Origin: Ideonella sp. | Lineage (GTDB): Bacteria > Pseudomonadota > Gammaproteobacteria > Burkholderiales > Burkholderiaceae_C | Assembly: GCF_016702655.1 (NCBI RefSeq) | Contig: NZ_JADJDO010000016.1 | Coordinates: 62,001 to 126,000, forward strand | Length of the DNA: 64,000 bases | Direction of reading: 5' to 3' | Part shown: piece after piece, positions 8,445 to 15,881 of the stretch | Position numbering within the stretch: position 1 is the stretch's first letter | Layout: each line of letters begins with the position of its first letter | Translations under genes and position numbers: made by a program | The notes under the pieces: model-generated | What the model was told of the DNA's origin: nothing | What the model saw: the letters and a program-made list of their open reading frames with translations, nothing else | Databases searched by the model: none

Positions 8445-9581
8445 TTATACGATGGTCAGGTGCTCGGTGCCGGCGGCGAGGTCGGAACTGCGCGCGCGCT
8501 GGCTGTGCAGCTTGATCTGCAGTCGCAGGTCGTTGAGCGAGTCGGCATTGCGCAACGCGTCCTCGAGCGTGACCTGGTTTGCTTCGTAGAGGTCGAACAG
8601 GCTCTGGTCGAAGGTCTGCATGCCGAGCTCGCGCGAGCGCTTCATGATCTCCTTGATCTCGGCCACCTCGCCCTTGAAGATCAGGTCGCCGACGAGCGGG
8701 GTGTTGAGCATGATCTCGACCGCAGCGATGCGGCCCTTGCCTTGCTGGCGCGGCAGCAGGCGCTGCGAAACGAGGCCTTTCAGGTTGAGCGACAGGTCCA
8801 TCAGCAACTGCGCGCGCCGCTCCTCGGGGAAGAAGTTGATGATCCGGTCGAGCGCCTGATTCGAGCTGTTGGCGTGCAGCGTCGCCATGCACAGATGCCC
8901 GGTCTCGGCGAAGGCGACCGCGTGCTCCATCGTCTCGCGGTCGCGGATCTCGCCCATCAGGATCACGTCGGGTGCCTGGCGCAGCGTGTTCTTCAGCGCC
9001 TGCTCCCAGCCGTCGGTATCGATCCCGACCTCGCGCTGGGTGATGATGCAGTTCTTGTGCGGGTGCACGAACTCGACCGGATCCTCGACCGTGATGATGT
9101 GGCCGTAGGAGTTCTCGTTGCGATAGTCGACCATTGCCGCGAGCGAGGTGCTCTTGCCCGAGCCGGTGGCGCCGACGAAGATCACGAGGCCGCGCTTGGT
9201 GAGCGCGATGTCCTTGAGCACCGTGGGCAGGCCGAGCGAGTCGATCGTTGGCAGCGTCTGCGGGATGGTGCGCATCACGAGCCCGACGTTGCCCTGCTGC
9301 ACGAACGCGTTCACGCGAAAGCGCCCGATGCCCTGCGGCGAGATCGCGAAGTTGCACTCCTTGGTGCGCTCGAACTCGGCCGCCTGCTTGTCGTTCATGA
9401 CTGCGCGCGTCAGCGCCAGCGTGTGCTGGCCGGTCAGCGGCTGCGGCGAGACCTTCGTCACCTTGCCGTCGACCTTGATCGCGGGCGGGAAGTCGGCCGT
9501 CAGGAACAGGTCCGAGCCGTTGCGCGACACCATCAGCCGCAGCAGGTCGTTGACGAACTTGGAGGCTTGATCGCGTTCCAT
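8445..9581 (-). CDS. pilU: Type IV pilus retraction ATPase PilU
   Basis: 378 residues with the PilT/PilU architecture: PAS-like N-domain then RecA-like domain with Walker A GATGSGKS (about 137-144), Asp box VEDPVEFVHP, Walker B DVILMGEIRDRET and His box AETGHLCMATLHANSS. Length, the longer C-terminal tail and position behind pilT identify PilU, the accessory hexameric ATPase that works with PilT in pilus retraction and twitching. pilT lies 113 bp upstream on the same strand. Confidence 0.94.
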   Translation of the reverse strand: MERDQASKFVNDLLRLMVSRNGSDLFLTADFPPAIKVDGKVTKVSPQPLTGQHTLALTRAVMNDKQAAEFERTKECNFAISPQGIGRFRVNAFVQQGNVGLVMRTIPQTLPTIDSLGLPTVLKDIALTKRGLVIFVGATGSGKSTSLAAMVDYRNENSYGHIITVEDPVEFVHPHKNCIITQREVGIDTDGWEQALKNTLRQAPDVILMGEIRDRETMEHAVAFAETGHLCMATLHANSSNQALDRIINFFPEERRAQLLMDLSLNLKGLVSQRLLPRQQGKGRIAAVEIMLNTPLVGDLIFKGEVAEIKEIMKRSRELGMQTFDQSLFDLYEANQVTLEDALRNADSLNDLRLQIKLHSQRARSSDLAAGTEHLTIV

Positions 9582-9630
9582 GATGCACTACTCCACTGAT
9601 GGCGCTCGGATGATCGCAGGCCAGCGCCGG

Positions 9631-9690
9631 GCCGCTCCCAAGCGGCCTGCGCTCCCCTCGGGGGACGACGCCGTAGGCGTCTTGGGGCAG
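9631..9690. repeat. Dispersed intergenic repeat, copy B, between pilT and pilU
   Basis: The pilT-pilU gap holds a perfect 6-bp stem (GCCGCT-CCCA-AGCGGC, 9631-9646). A G-rich element at 9660-9688 has core GACGCCGTAGGCGTCTTGGG and resembles the copy at 7441-7468. The end TTGGGGC is shared with elements at 36080 and 61358. It may act as a partial terminator or processing site between the two ATPase genes. Confidence 0.45.
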
Positions 9691-9694
9691 ACAT

Positions 9695-10738
9695 TCACCC
9701 GGGGAAGTTCTCCGGGAACTTGGCCTTGGCGCGTGCCTCGGCCGGCGACACGACGTTGCGCCGCACCAGGTCGGCCAGGTTCTGGTCCAGCGTCTGCATG
9801 CCCTGGCTGTTGCCGGTCTGGATCGACGAGTACATCTGCGCCACCTTGGCCTCGCGGATCAGGTTGCGGATCGCCGCCGTGCCGAGCATGATCTCGTGCG
9901 CGGCGATGCGCCCCGACCCGTCCTTGAGCTTGCACAGCGTCTGCGAGATCACCGCGACGAGCGACTCCGAGACCATCGCCCGCACCATCTCCTTCTCGGC
10001 CGCCGGGAAGACATCGACGATGCGGTCGATCGTCTTGGCCGCCGAACTCGTGTGCAGCGTGCCGAACACGAGGTGGCCGGTTTCGGCAGCGGTGAGCGCG
10101 AGGCGTATCGTTTCCAGGTCGCGCATTTCGCCAACCAGGATCGCGTCGGGATCCTCGCGCAGCGCCGAGCGCAGCGCATTGGAGAATGACAGCGTGTGCG
10201 GCCCGACTTCGCGCTGGTTGATCAGGCATTTCTTGGAGTCGTGCACGAACTCGATCGGATCTTCCACCGTCAGCACGTGGCCGTATTCGTTCTCGTTCAA
10301 GTGGTTGACCATCGCCGCGAGCGTGGTCGACTTGCCCGACCCGGTGGGCCCGGTCACGAGCACAAGCCCGCGTGGCTTCAACGACAGTTCGGCAAAGACC
10401 TTGGGCGTGTTGAGCTGCTCCAAGGTCAGGATCTTGCTTGGAATGGTGCGGAAGACCGCGCCCGCACCGCGGTTCTGGTTGAAGGCGTTGACGCGAAAGC
10501 GCGCCAATCCCTGGATCTCGAACGAGAAGTCGCACTCGAGCGTCTCCTCGTAGGCCTTGCGCTGCGAGTCGTTCATGATGTCGTAGACCATCTCGTGCAC
10601 CTGCTTGTGCTCGAGCGGCTCGACATTGATGCGGCGCACGTCGCCGTGGACGCGGATCATCGGCGGCAGGCCGGCCGAGAGGTGCAGGTCCGATGCCTTG
10701 TTCTTGACCGAGAAGGCCAGCAACTGGGTGATGTCCAT
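9695..10738 (-). CDS. pilT: Type IV pilus retraction ATPase PilT
   Basis: 347 residues, the usual PilT length. It has the N-terminal MDITQLLAFSVKNKASDLHL signature, Walker A GPTGSGKST (130-138), Asp box VEDPIEFVHDS, Walker B DAILVGEMRDLET and His box AETGHLVFGTLHTSSA. The C-terminal AIRNLIREAK segment corresponds to the AIRNLIRE retraction motif of PilT. The hexamer drives pilus disassembly at the inner membrane. Divergent from yggS, as in many beta- and gammaproteobacteria. Confidence 0.97.
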   Translation of the reverse strand: MDITQLLAFSVKNKASDLHLSAGLPPMIRVHGDVRRINVEPLEHKQVHEMVYDIMNDSQRKAYEETLECDFSFEIQGLARFRVNAFNQNRGAGAVFRTIPSKILTLEQLNTPKVFAELSLKPRGLVLVTGPTGSGKSTTLAAMVNHLNENEYGHVLTVEDPIEFVHDSKKCLINQREVGPHTLSFSNALRSALREDPDAILVGEMRDLETIRLALTAAETGHLVFGTLHTSSAAKTIDRIVDVFPAAEKEMVRAMVSESLVAVISQTLCKLKDGSGRIAAHEIMLGTAAIRNLIREAKVAQMYSSIQTGNSQGMQTLDQNLADLVRRNVVSPAEARAKAKFPENFPG

Positions 10739-10816
10739 GGAACGATGTCGGTCGATTGGGCCCGGTCTTGAGTCGCGCGGCCCGGCGCAGGCGCTGGGCG
10801 ATACTCGCGCTCGATT

Positions 10817-11518
10817 ATGACGACGATCGCATCCCGGCTCCAGCAGGTCCAGCAACGCATTGCGCAGGCCTGCGCTGTCGCCGGCCGGCGCGTGGACAGC
10901 GTCACGCTGCTGGCCGTCAGCAAGACCTGCCCGCCCGAGCGCATTCGCGAAGCCCATGGCGCAGGCCAGCGCCGCTTCGGCGAGAACTACGTGCAGGAGG
11001 CGTTGGCCAAGATGGACGCGCTCGGCGACCTGCGCGCCAGCATCGAGTGGCACCTGATCGGCCCGCTGCAGAGCAACAAGACGCGCGCCGTTGCCGAGCA
11101 CTTCGACTGGGTGCACAGCGTCGATCGCTTGAAGCTCGCCGAGCGCCTGAGCGCGCAGCGCCCGGCCGGACTGGCGCCACTGCAGGTCTGCCTGCAGGTG
11201 AACATCAGCGGCGAGGCGACCAAGAGCGGGCTCGCACCGGGCGAGGTCGCGGCGGTTGCAAGGGCCGTCGCGCTGCTGCCCGGCCTGAGGCTGCGCGGCC
11301 TGATGGCAATCCCTGAACCCGGTACCGACTTCGAGGCCCAGCGTCGGCCGCACCGCGCGCTGCGCGAGTTGATGGCTGGGCTGCAGCGCGAAGGCCTGGC
11401 CGGGCTCGACACATTGTCGATGGGCATGAGCGCCGACCTGGAGGCTGCTATCGCCGAGGGCGCAACGATTGTCCGCGTCGGGACGTCGATATTCGGGGAG
11501 CGGGGACTCACTTCGTGA
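10817..11518 (+). CDS. yggS: YggS/PROSC family pyridoxal phosphate homeostasis protein
   Basis: 233 residues with a single PLP-binding TIM barrel. The PLP lysine is K36 in LLAVSKTCPP, followed by RRFGENYVQEAL, WHLIGPLQSNK and the phosphate-binding C-terminal segment LSMGMSADLEAAIAEGATIVRVG. The protein buffers free PLP and affects amino-acid metabolism. It is divergent from pilT with 78 bp between starts, the conserved arrangement next to pilT. Confidence 0.94.
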   Translation: MTTIASRLQQVQQRIAQACAVAGRRVDSVTLLAVSKTCPPERIREAHGAGQRRFGENYVQEALAKMDALGDLRASIEWHLIGPLQSNKTRAVAEHFDWVHSVDRLKLAERLSAQRPAGLAPLQVCLQVNISGEATKSGLAPGEVAAVARAVALLPGLRLRGLMAIPEPGTDFEAQRRPHRALRELMAGLQREGLAGLDTLSMGMSADLEAAIAEGATIVRVGTSIFGERGLTS

Positions 11519-11528
11519 CTGTCGTCCG

Positions 11529-12221
11529 ATGAGCGCGGCACCCCACCTGCGCCTGCCCTGGGGGTTCTGGGAGTTCGTCACGCGCTTCGGCGAGGCGCAG
11601 CTGCTCACGCCGACTGCGCTTGCACTCGGCGTCTGGCTTGCCTGGATCGGCGCCAAGCGCTCGGCCGGCCTGTGGCTGGGCTTGTTCGGCTTTGCGTTCG
11701 CGCTCACGTCGGCGACCAAGATTGCCTTCATCGGCTGGGGCGTGGGCATCCCGCGGCTGAACTTCACCGGCATCTCGGGTCACGCGATGCATGCGGCGGC
11801 AGTGTTGCCGCTCTTGCTGCACAGCCTGGCGGCCGCCCGCGGTCGGGCTACGCGCGGCGCGGCCGTTGCAGCGGGCTACGCCGCAGCGGTACTCGTCGCG
11901 TTATCGCGCTTCGTGCTCGGCGCGCACTCGCCGAGCGAGTCGGTGATCGGCTTCGCGCTCGGCGGCGCGGCCTCGGCGCTGACGCTAGTCCTTGCGCACC
12001 TGCCCGCGCGCGCGCTGCCGCACACGCTCGGCTTCGTGCTGGTTGCAGCGCAGATGCTCAACTCGCTCGCCGCGCCGAGCGTGCGCACGCACGACATCGT
12101 GACCCGGGTCGCGCTTGCCGTCTCCGGCCACGAGCGGCCCTACACGCGCGGCATGCTGCGCAAGCGCGGCGACTGCTGGGTGCCCGATTGGGCTACCAGT
12201 GCAGGGCGGTCGTGTTCTTGA
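11529..12221 (+). CDS. Phosphatase PAP2 family integral membrane protein
   Basis: 230 residues with about five hydrophobic helices. PAP2 signatures are visible as GISGHAMHAAAVLPLL (second motif, SGH) and SRFVLGAHSPSESVIG (third motif, SRxxxxxH). The first KxxxxxxRP motif is not clear. The usual final Asp of motif three is Glu or Ser here, so catalysis is uncertain. Likely substrates are membrane lipid phosphates. The start is 10 bp after the yggS stop. The last 29 bp overlap the tail of the convergent Lrp gene, so the hydrophilic C-terminus may be an extension. Confidence 0.8.
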   Translation: MSAAPHLRLPWGFWEFVTRFGEAQLLTPTALALGVWLAWIGAKRSAGLWLGLFGFAFALTSATKIAFIGWGVGIPRLNFTGISGHAMHAAAVLPLLLHSLAAARGRATRGAAVAAGYAAAVLVALSRFVLGAHSPSESVIGFALGGAASALTLVLAHLPARALPHTLGFVLVAAQMLNSLAAPSVRTHDIVTRVALAVSGHERPYTRGMLRKRGDCWVPDWATSAGRSCS

Positions 12222-12669
12222 CCTCCTCCATCACCGCATAGGTGTGCGTCTCGCGCACGCCCGGCAGCGCCCAGACCACCGAGCCGATCAGCTCCCGATA
12301 GGCGCTCATGTCGGCGACGCGGGTCTTGATCAGGTAATCGAAGCCGCCCGCGACGAGATGGCACTCCAGGATCTCGGGCCGCACCTGCACCGCCGCCTTG
12401 AAGGCGTTCATCACGTCGGGCGTGGTGCGGTCGAGCACGACCTCGACGAAGACCATCATGCCGGCGCCGAGCTTGTCGGGGTTGAGCCTGGCCTCGTAGC
12501 CGAGGATGTAGCCGTCTCGCGTCAGGCGCTTGACGCGCTCGAGCACCGCCGTCGGCGACAGGTGTACCGCGTCGGCGAGCTTGAGATTGGAGATGCGCCC
12601 GTCTTGCTGCAGCACGCGCAGGATCCTGGCGTCGATCTTGTCGATCCCTGCTGGTTGCGACTTGCTCAT
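12193..12669 (-). CDS. Lrp/AsnC family transcriptional regulator
   Basis: 158 residues. N-terminal winged helix-turn-helix (IDARILRVLQQDGRISNLKLADAV, then LSPTAVLERVKRLTRDGYI) and a C-terminal RAM/AsnC ligand domain ending VKNTTALHW, characteristic of the Lrp subgroup. This subgroup responds to leucine or other amino acids and forms octamers. It is divergent from proC, with 73 bp between starts, so control of proline synthesis or of itself from this gap is plausible but not shown. Its 3' end overlaps the PAP2 gene by 29 bp. Confidence 0.92.
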   Translation of the reverse strand: MSKSQPAGIDKIDARILRVLQQDGRISNLKLADAVHLSPTAVLERVKRLTRDGYILGYEARLNPDKLGAGMMVFVEVVLDRTTPDVMNAFKAAVQVRPEILECHLVAGGFDYLIKTRVADMSAYRELIGSVVWALPGVRETHTYAVMEEVKNTTALHW

Positions 12670-12742
12670 GCCCTATGCACCCCTCGCCTGAACGGCCACC
12701 TCGTCCAAGGACGCGAGCCTAGCAGGCCACTAGACTTGCACC

Positions 12743-13570
12743 ATGGCTTCACATCCACAGCATGGCGAAGGGATCGCTTTCATCGGCGGCGGCAACATGG
12801 CCAGCGCGGTCATCGGCGGGCTCGTCGCCGGCGGGCACGACCCGGCCGCGATCGTCGTCGTCGAGCCGTTCGAGGCGCAGCGCGCCAGGCTGCGCGCCGA
12901 TTTCGGCGTGACGGCGACCGCCGGCGCCGTGGCTTCGCTCGCGCGCGCCGGGCTCGTCGTCTGGGCGGTCAAGCCGCAGGTGTTCAAGCAAGCCGCAGCG
13001 ACGTGCCGGGAGCGCGTTGCCAGCGCGCTGCAGTTGAGCGTGATGGCCGGCATCCGCAGCAGCGCGATCGCTGCCGCCACCGGCACCGAGCGCGTCGTGC
13101 GCGCGATGCCCAACACGCCGGCGCTGATCGGCCAGGGCATCGCAGGCCTGTATGCGCGCGCCGGAGCCAGCGCCGACGACCGGGGCTGGGTCGAACGGGT
13201 GCTCGCGCCGACCGGGCGCACGCTTTGGGTGGCTCGGGAGGTCGACCTCGACGCCGTGACGGCACTGTCGGGCTCGGGCCCGGCCTATGTCTTCTTCCTC
13301 GTCGAAGCGATGATGCAGGCTGCTGCCGAAATGGGCCTCGGCGCCGAGCAGGGGCGTGTGCTCGCGCTCGCCACCTTGGCTGGCGCGAGCGAACTCGCGC
13401 TGCGCAGCGGCGAGCCGCCTTCCCTGCTGCGCGAGCGCGTCACCTCCAAGGGCGGCACGACGCATGCCGCGCTGACGGTGCTCGAGGCGGCGGGCGTGAA
13501 GCAGGCTCTCATCGACGCGATCCGTGCCGCGCAGCAGCGTGCGAGCGAACTGGGCGACGAGTTCGGCTGA
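12743..13570 (+). CDS. proC: Pyrroline-5-carboxylate reductase
   Basis: 275 residues. The Rossmann motif is IAFIGGGNMASAVIGGLVAGG, followed by the MPNTPALIGQGIAGLYA segment and the P5CR signature around ALSGSGPAYVFFLVEAM, with SKGGTTHAAL near the C-terminus. It catalyses the last step of proline synthesis (P5C to proline with NAD(P)H) in the cytoplasm. It ends 3 bp from the convergent ubiA stop. Confidence 0.95.
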   Translation: MASHPQHGEGIAFIGGGNMASAVIGGLVAGGHDPAAIVVVEPFEAQRARLRADFGVTATAGAVASLARAGLVVWAVKPQVFKQAAATCRERVASALQLSVMAGIRSSAIAAATGTERVVRAMPNTPALIGQGIAGLYARAGASADDRGWVERVLAPTGRTLWVAREVDLDAVTALSGSGPAYVFFLVEAMMQAAAEMGLGAEQGRVLALATLAGASELALRSGEPPSLLRERVTSKGGTTHAALTVLEAAGVKQALIDAIRAAQQRASELGDEFG

Positions 13571-13573
13571 TCC

Positions 13574-14434
13574 TCAGCGCCGCAGGAGCGCGTCGAGCGC
13601 GATGCCCGCGAAAACCGCGAAGCCTAGCCAGTGATTGAGGCGAAAGGCCTTGAAGCAGCCGTCGCGCGAACGGTCGCGAATCAGGCCGAGGTGCCACAGC
13701 GCCTGCCCTGCCGCGATAGCGAGGCCGGCCAGGTAGGCCCAGCCGAGCCCGACCGAGCTCCCGATCCAGGCCCAGCTCGCCAGGTAGGCCGCGTAGAACG
13801 CCATCACGCCGGCCACGTCCCAGCGTCCTAGCGTCAACGCCGAGGTGCGGATTCCGATGCGGATGTCGTCATCGCGGTCGACCATCGCGTATTCGGTGTC
13901 GTAGGCGAGCACCCAGAAGCCGTTGCCGAGCAGCAGCCACCAGGCCAGCGCCGGCACGCTGCCCTGCGCTGCCGCGAAGGCCATCGGGATGCCGAAGCTG
14001 AACGCGACACCGAGCACCGCCTGCGGCATCGACACGATGCGCTTGGAATAGGGATAGGCGAGCGTCACCGCGAGCGCGGCGAGCGACCACAGTACGGCAG
14101 CGGTGTTCGTCGTCAGGACGAGCGCGAAGGCCGCGAGTGCGAGCACTGCGCCGACGGCCAGGGCCTCGCCGACCGGCAGCGCGCCGCTCGTCACCGGACG
14201 CTCGGCGGTACGTTTTACATGACGGTCGAACTCGCGATCGGCGACGTCGTTGATGCAGCAGCCCGCGCTGCGCATCAGGATCGTGCCGAACACGAACACC
14301 GCGAGCAGATGCCAGCCCGGAAAGCCGCCCGCCGCGATCCACAGCGCCGCGAGCGTCGGCCACAGGAGCAGCAGCCAGCCGGCCGGGCGGTCCCAGCGGA
14401 TCAGTTGCAGGTACAGGGCAAGGCGCTCGCGCAT
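13574..14434 (-). CDS. ubiA: 4-hydroxybenzoate octaprenyltransferase
   Basis: 286 residues with eight to nine hydrophobic helices. It carries the two Asp-rich prenyl-diphosphate motifs: INDVADREFDRHVKRTAERP and YDTEYAMVDRDDDIRIGI. UbiA prenylates 4-hydroxybenzoate in ubiquinone biosynthesis at the inner membrane. The ATG at 14434 fits the family N-terminus (LYLQLIRWDRPAGWLLLLWP). The frame is open for hundreds of codons upstream, but that part is an antisense shadow of argG. Confidence 0.95.
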   Translation of the reverse strand: MRERLALYLQLIRWDRPAGWLLLLWPTLAALWIAAGGFPGWHLLAVFVFGTILMRSAGCCINDVADREFDRHVKRTAERPVTSGALPVGEALAVGAVLALAAFALVLTTNTAAVLWSLAALAVTLAYPYSKRIVSMPQAVLGVAFSFGIPMAFAAAQGSVPALAWWLLLGNGFWVLAYDTEYAMVDRDDDIRIGIRTSALTLGRWDVAGVMAFYAAYLASWAWIGSSVGLGWAYLAGLAIAAGQALWHLGLIRDRSRDGCFKAFRLNHWLGFAVFAGIALDALLRR

Positions 14435-14506
14435 GGGGCGGGATTGTCGCCGCGTGGCGCGGGCCATCCCGTAGCATTGAGGGTTTCCGGACGGAGAACT
14501 CGATCC

Positions 14507-15841
14507 ATGGCGGCCAACATCCTGCAGCAGCTCCCGGCCGGCGAGCGCGTCGGCATCGCGTTCTCGGGCGGCCTCGACACCAGCGCCGCGGTGCACTGGA
14601 TGCGCGCCAAGGGCGCGATTCCCTGCGCCTACACGGCCCACCTGGGCCAGCCCGACGAGAGCGACTACGACGAGATCCCGCGCAAGGCGCTGGCCTATGG
14701 GGCCGAGATCGCGCGCCTCGTCGATTGCCGGCCGCAGCTCGTTGCCGAGGGCATCGCCGCGATCCAGTGCGGCGCCTTCCACATCTCGACTGCAGGAGCG
14801 ACCTACTTCAACACCACGCCGCTCGGCCGCGCGGTGACCGGCACCTCGCTGGTGGTGGCGATGCGCGAGGACGGCGTCAACATCTGGGGCGACGGCAGCA
14901 CCTACAAGGGCAACGACATCGAGCGCTTCTACCGCTACGGCCTCCTTGCCAACCCTGCCCTGCGCATCTACAAGCCGTGGCTCGACCAGCGCTTCATCGA
15001 CGAACTCGGCGGCCGCAAGGAGATGAGCGAGTACCTGATCGCGGCCGGCTTCGACTACAAGATGAGCACCGAGAAGGCGTACTCGACCGACTCCAACATG
15101 CTCGGCGCGACCCACGAGGCCAAGGACCTCGAGTTCCTGGACAAGGGCCTTTCGATCGTGAATCCGATCATGGGCGTTGCGTTCTGGCGCGAGGACGTGG
15201 TCGTCAAACCCGAGACGATCAGCGTGCGCTTCGAGGAAGGGCAGCCGGTGGCCTTGAACGGCATGACCTATCCCGATGCGGTGGCTCTGTTCGACGAGGC
15301 CAACCGCATCGGCGGCCGGCACGGCCTCGGGACGAGTGACCAGATCGAGAACCGCATCATCGAGGCCAAGAGCCGCGGCATCTACGAGGCGCCGGGCATG
15401 GCGCTGCTGCACATCGCCTACGAGCGCCTCGTCACCGGCATCCACAACGAGGACACGATCGAGCAGTACCGCGGCAACGGGCGGCGCCTGGGCCGCCTGC
15501 TCTACCAGGGCCGCTGGTTCGACCCGCAGTGCCTGATGCTGCGCGAGACCGCGCAGCGCTGGGTCGCGCGCGCGGTGACGGGCGAGGTGACGCTCGAACT
15601 GCGCCGCGGCAACGACTACTCGATCCTCGACACGACGAGCCCGAACCTGACCTACCACCCGGAGCGCCTGACGATGGAAAAGGGCGCAGGCGCCTTCACG
15701 CCGGCGGACCGCATCGGCCAGCTGACGATGCGCGACCTCGACATTGCCGACACGCGCGACAAGCTTGCGGTCTACACCCGGGCCGGATTGCTCGGTAGCG
15801 GCGCGGATGGGGCGATCCCGATGCTCGGAAAATCCGACTGA
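14507..15841 (+). CDS. argG: Argininosuccinate synthase
   Basis: 444 residues, matching the longer E. coli-type ArgG. The ATP-binding P-loop FSGGLDTS is at about residues 19-26, followed by AYTAHLGQPDESDYDEIPRK, and the citrulline/aspartate-binding segments NIWGDGSTYKGNDIERFYRY and TEKAYSTDSNMLG. It joins citrulline and aspartate in arginine biosynthesis. ACGGAG about 9 bp upstream of the ATG is a plausible ribosome-binding site. Divergent from ubiA. Confidence 0.96.
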   Translation: MAANILQQLPAGERVGIAFSGGLDTSAAVHWMRAKGAIPCAYTAHLGQPDESDYDEIPRKALAYGAEIARLVDCRPQLVAEGIAAIQCGAFHISTAGATYFNTTPLGRAVTGTSLVVAMREDGVNIWGDGSTYKGNDIERFYRYGLLANPALRIYKPWLDQRFIDELGGRKEMSEYLIAAGFDYKMSTEKAYSTDSNMLGATHEAKDLEFLDKGLSIVNPIMGVAFWREDVVVKPETISVRFEEGQPVALNGMTYPDAVALFDEANRIGGRHGLGTSDQIENRIIEAKSRGIYEAPGMALLHIAYERLVTGIHNEDTIEQYRGNGRRLGRLLYQGRWFDPQCLMLRETAQRWVARAVTGEVTLELRRGNDYSILDTTSPNLTYHPERLTMEKGAGAFTPADRIGQLTMRDLDIADTRDKLAVYTRAGLLGSGADGAIPMLGKSD

Positions 15842-15854
15842 GTTGCCGCAAGCG

Positions 15855-15868
15855 GCGTCGTTCGACGC
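15855..15868. terminator. Small hairpin between convergent argG and maeB
   Basis: Perfect inverted repeat GCGTCG-TT-CGACGC, preceded by a second short stem (GCCGC-AA-GCGGC). There is no T-tract on either strand, so intrinsic termination is uncertain. Its position 14 bp after argG fits a shared 3' end. Confidence 0.3.
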
Positions 15869-15881
15869 GCCGGATAGCCTA

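Noticed and set aside
7470..9599. A 709-codon plus-strand frame over the dehydrogenase and pilU
   Set aside because: Low-complexity His/Arg/Val-rich translation; the minus strand carries intact dehydrogenase and PilU motifs.
13574..15658. A 694-codon minus-strand frame including ubiA
   Set aside because: Only the last 286 codons (ubiA) show membrane helices and prenyltransferase motifs; the rest is antisense to argG.
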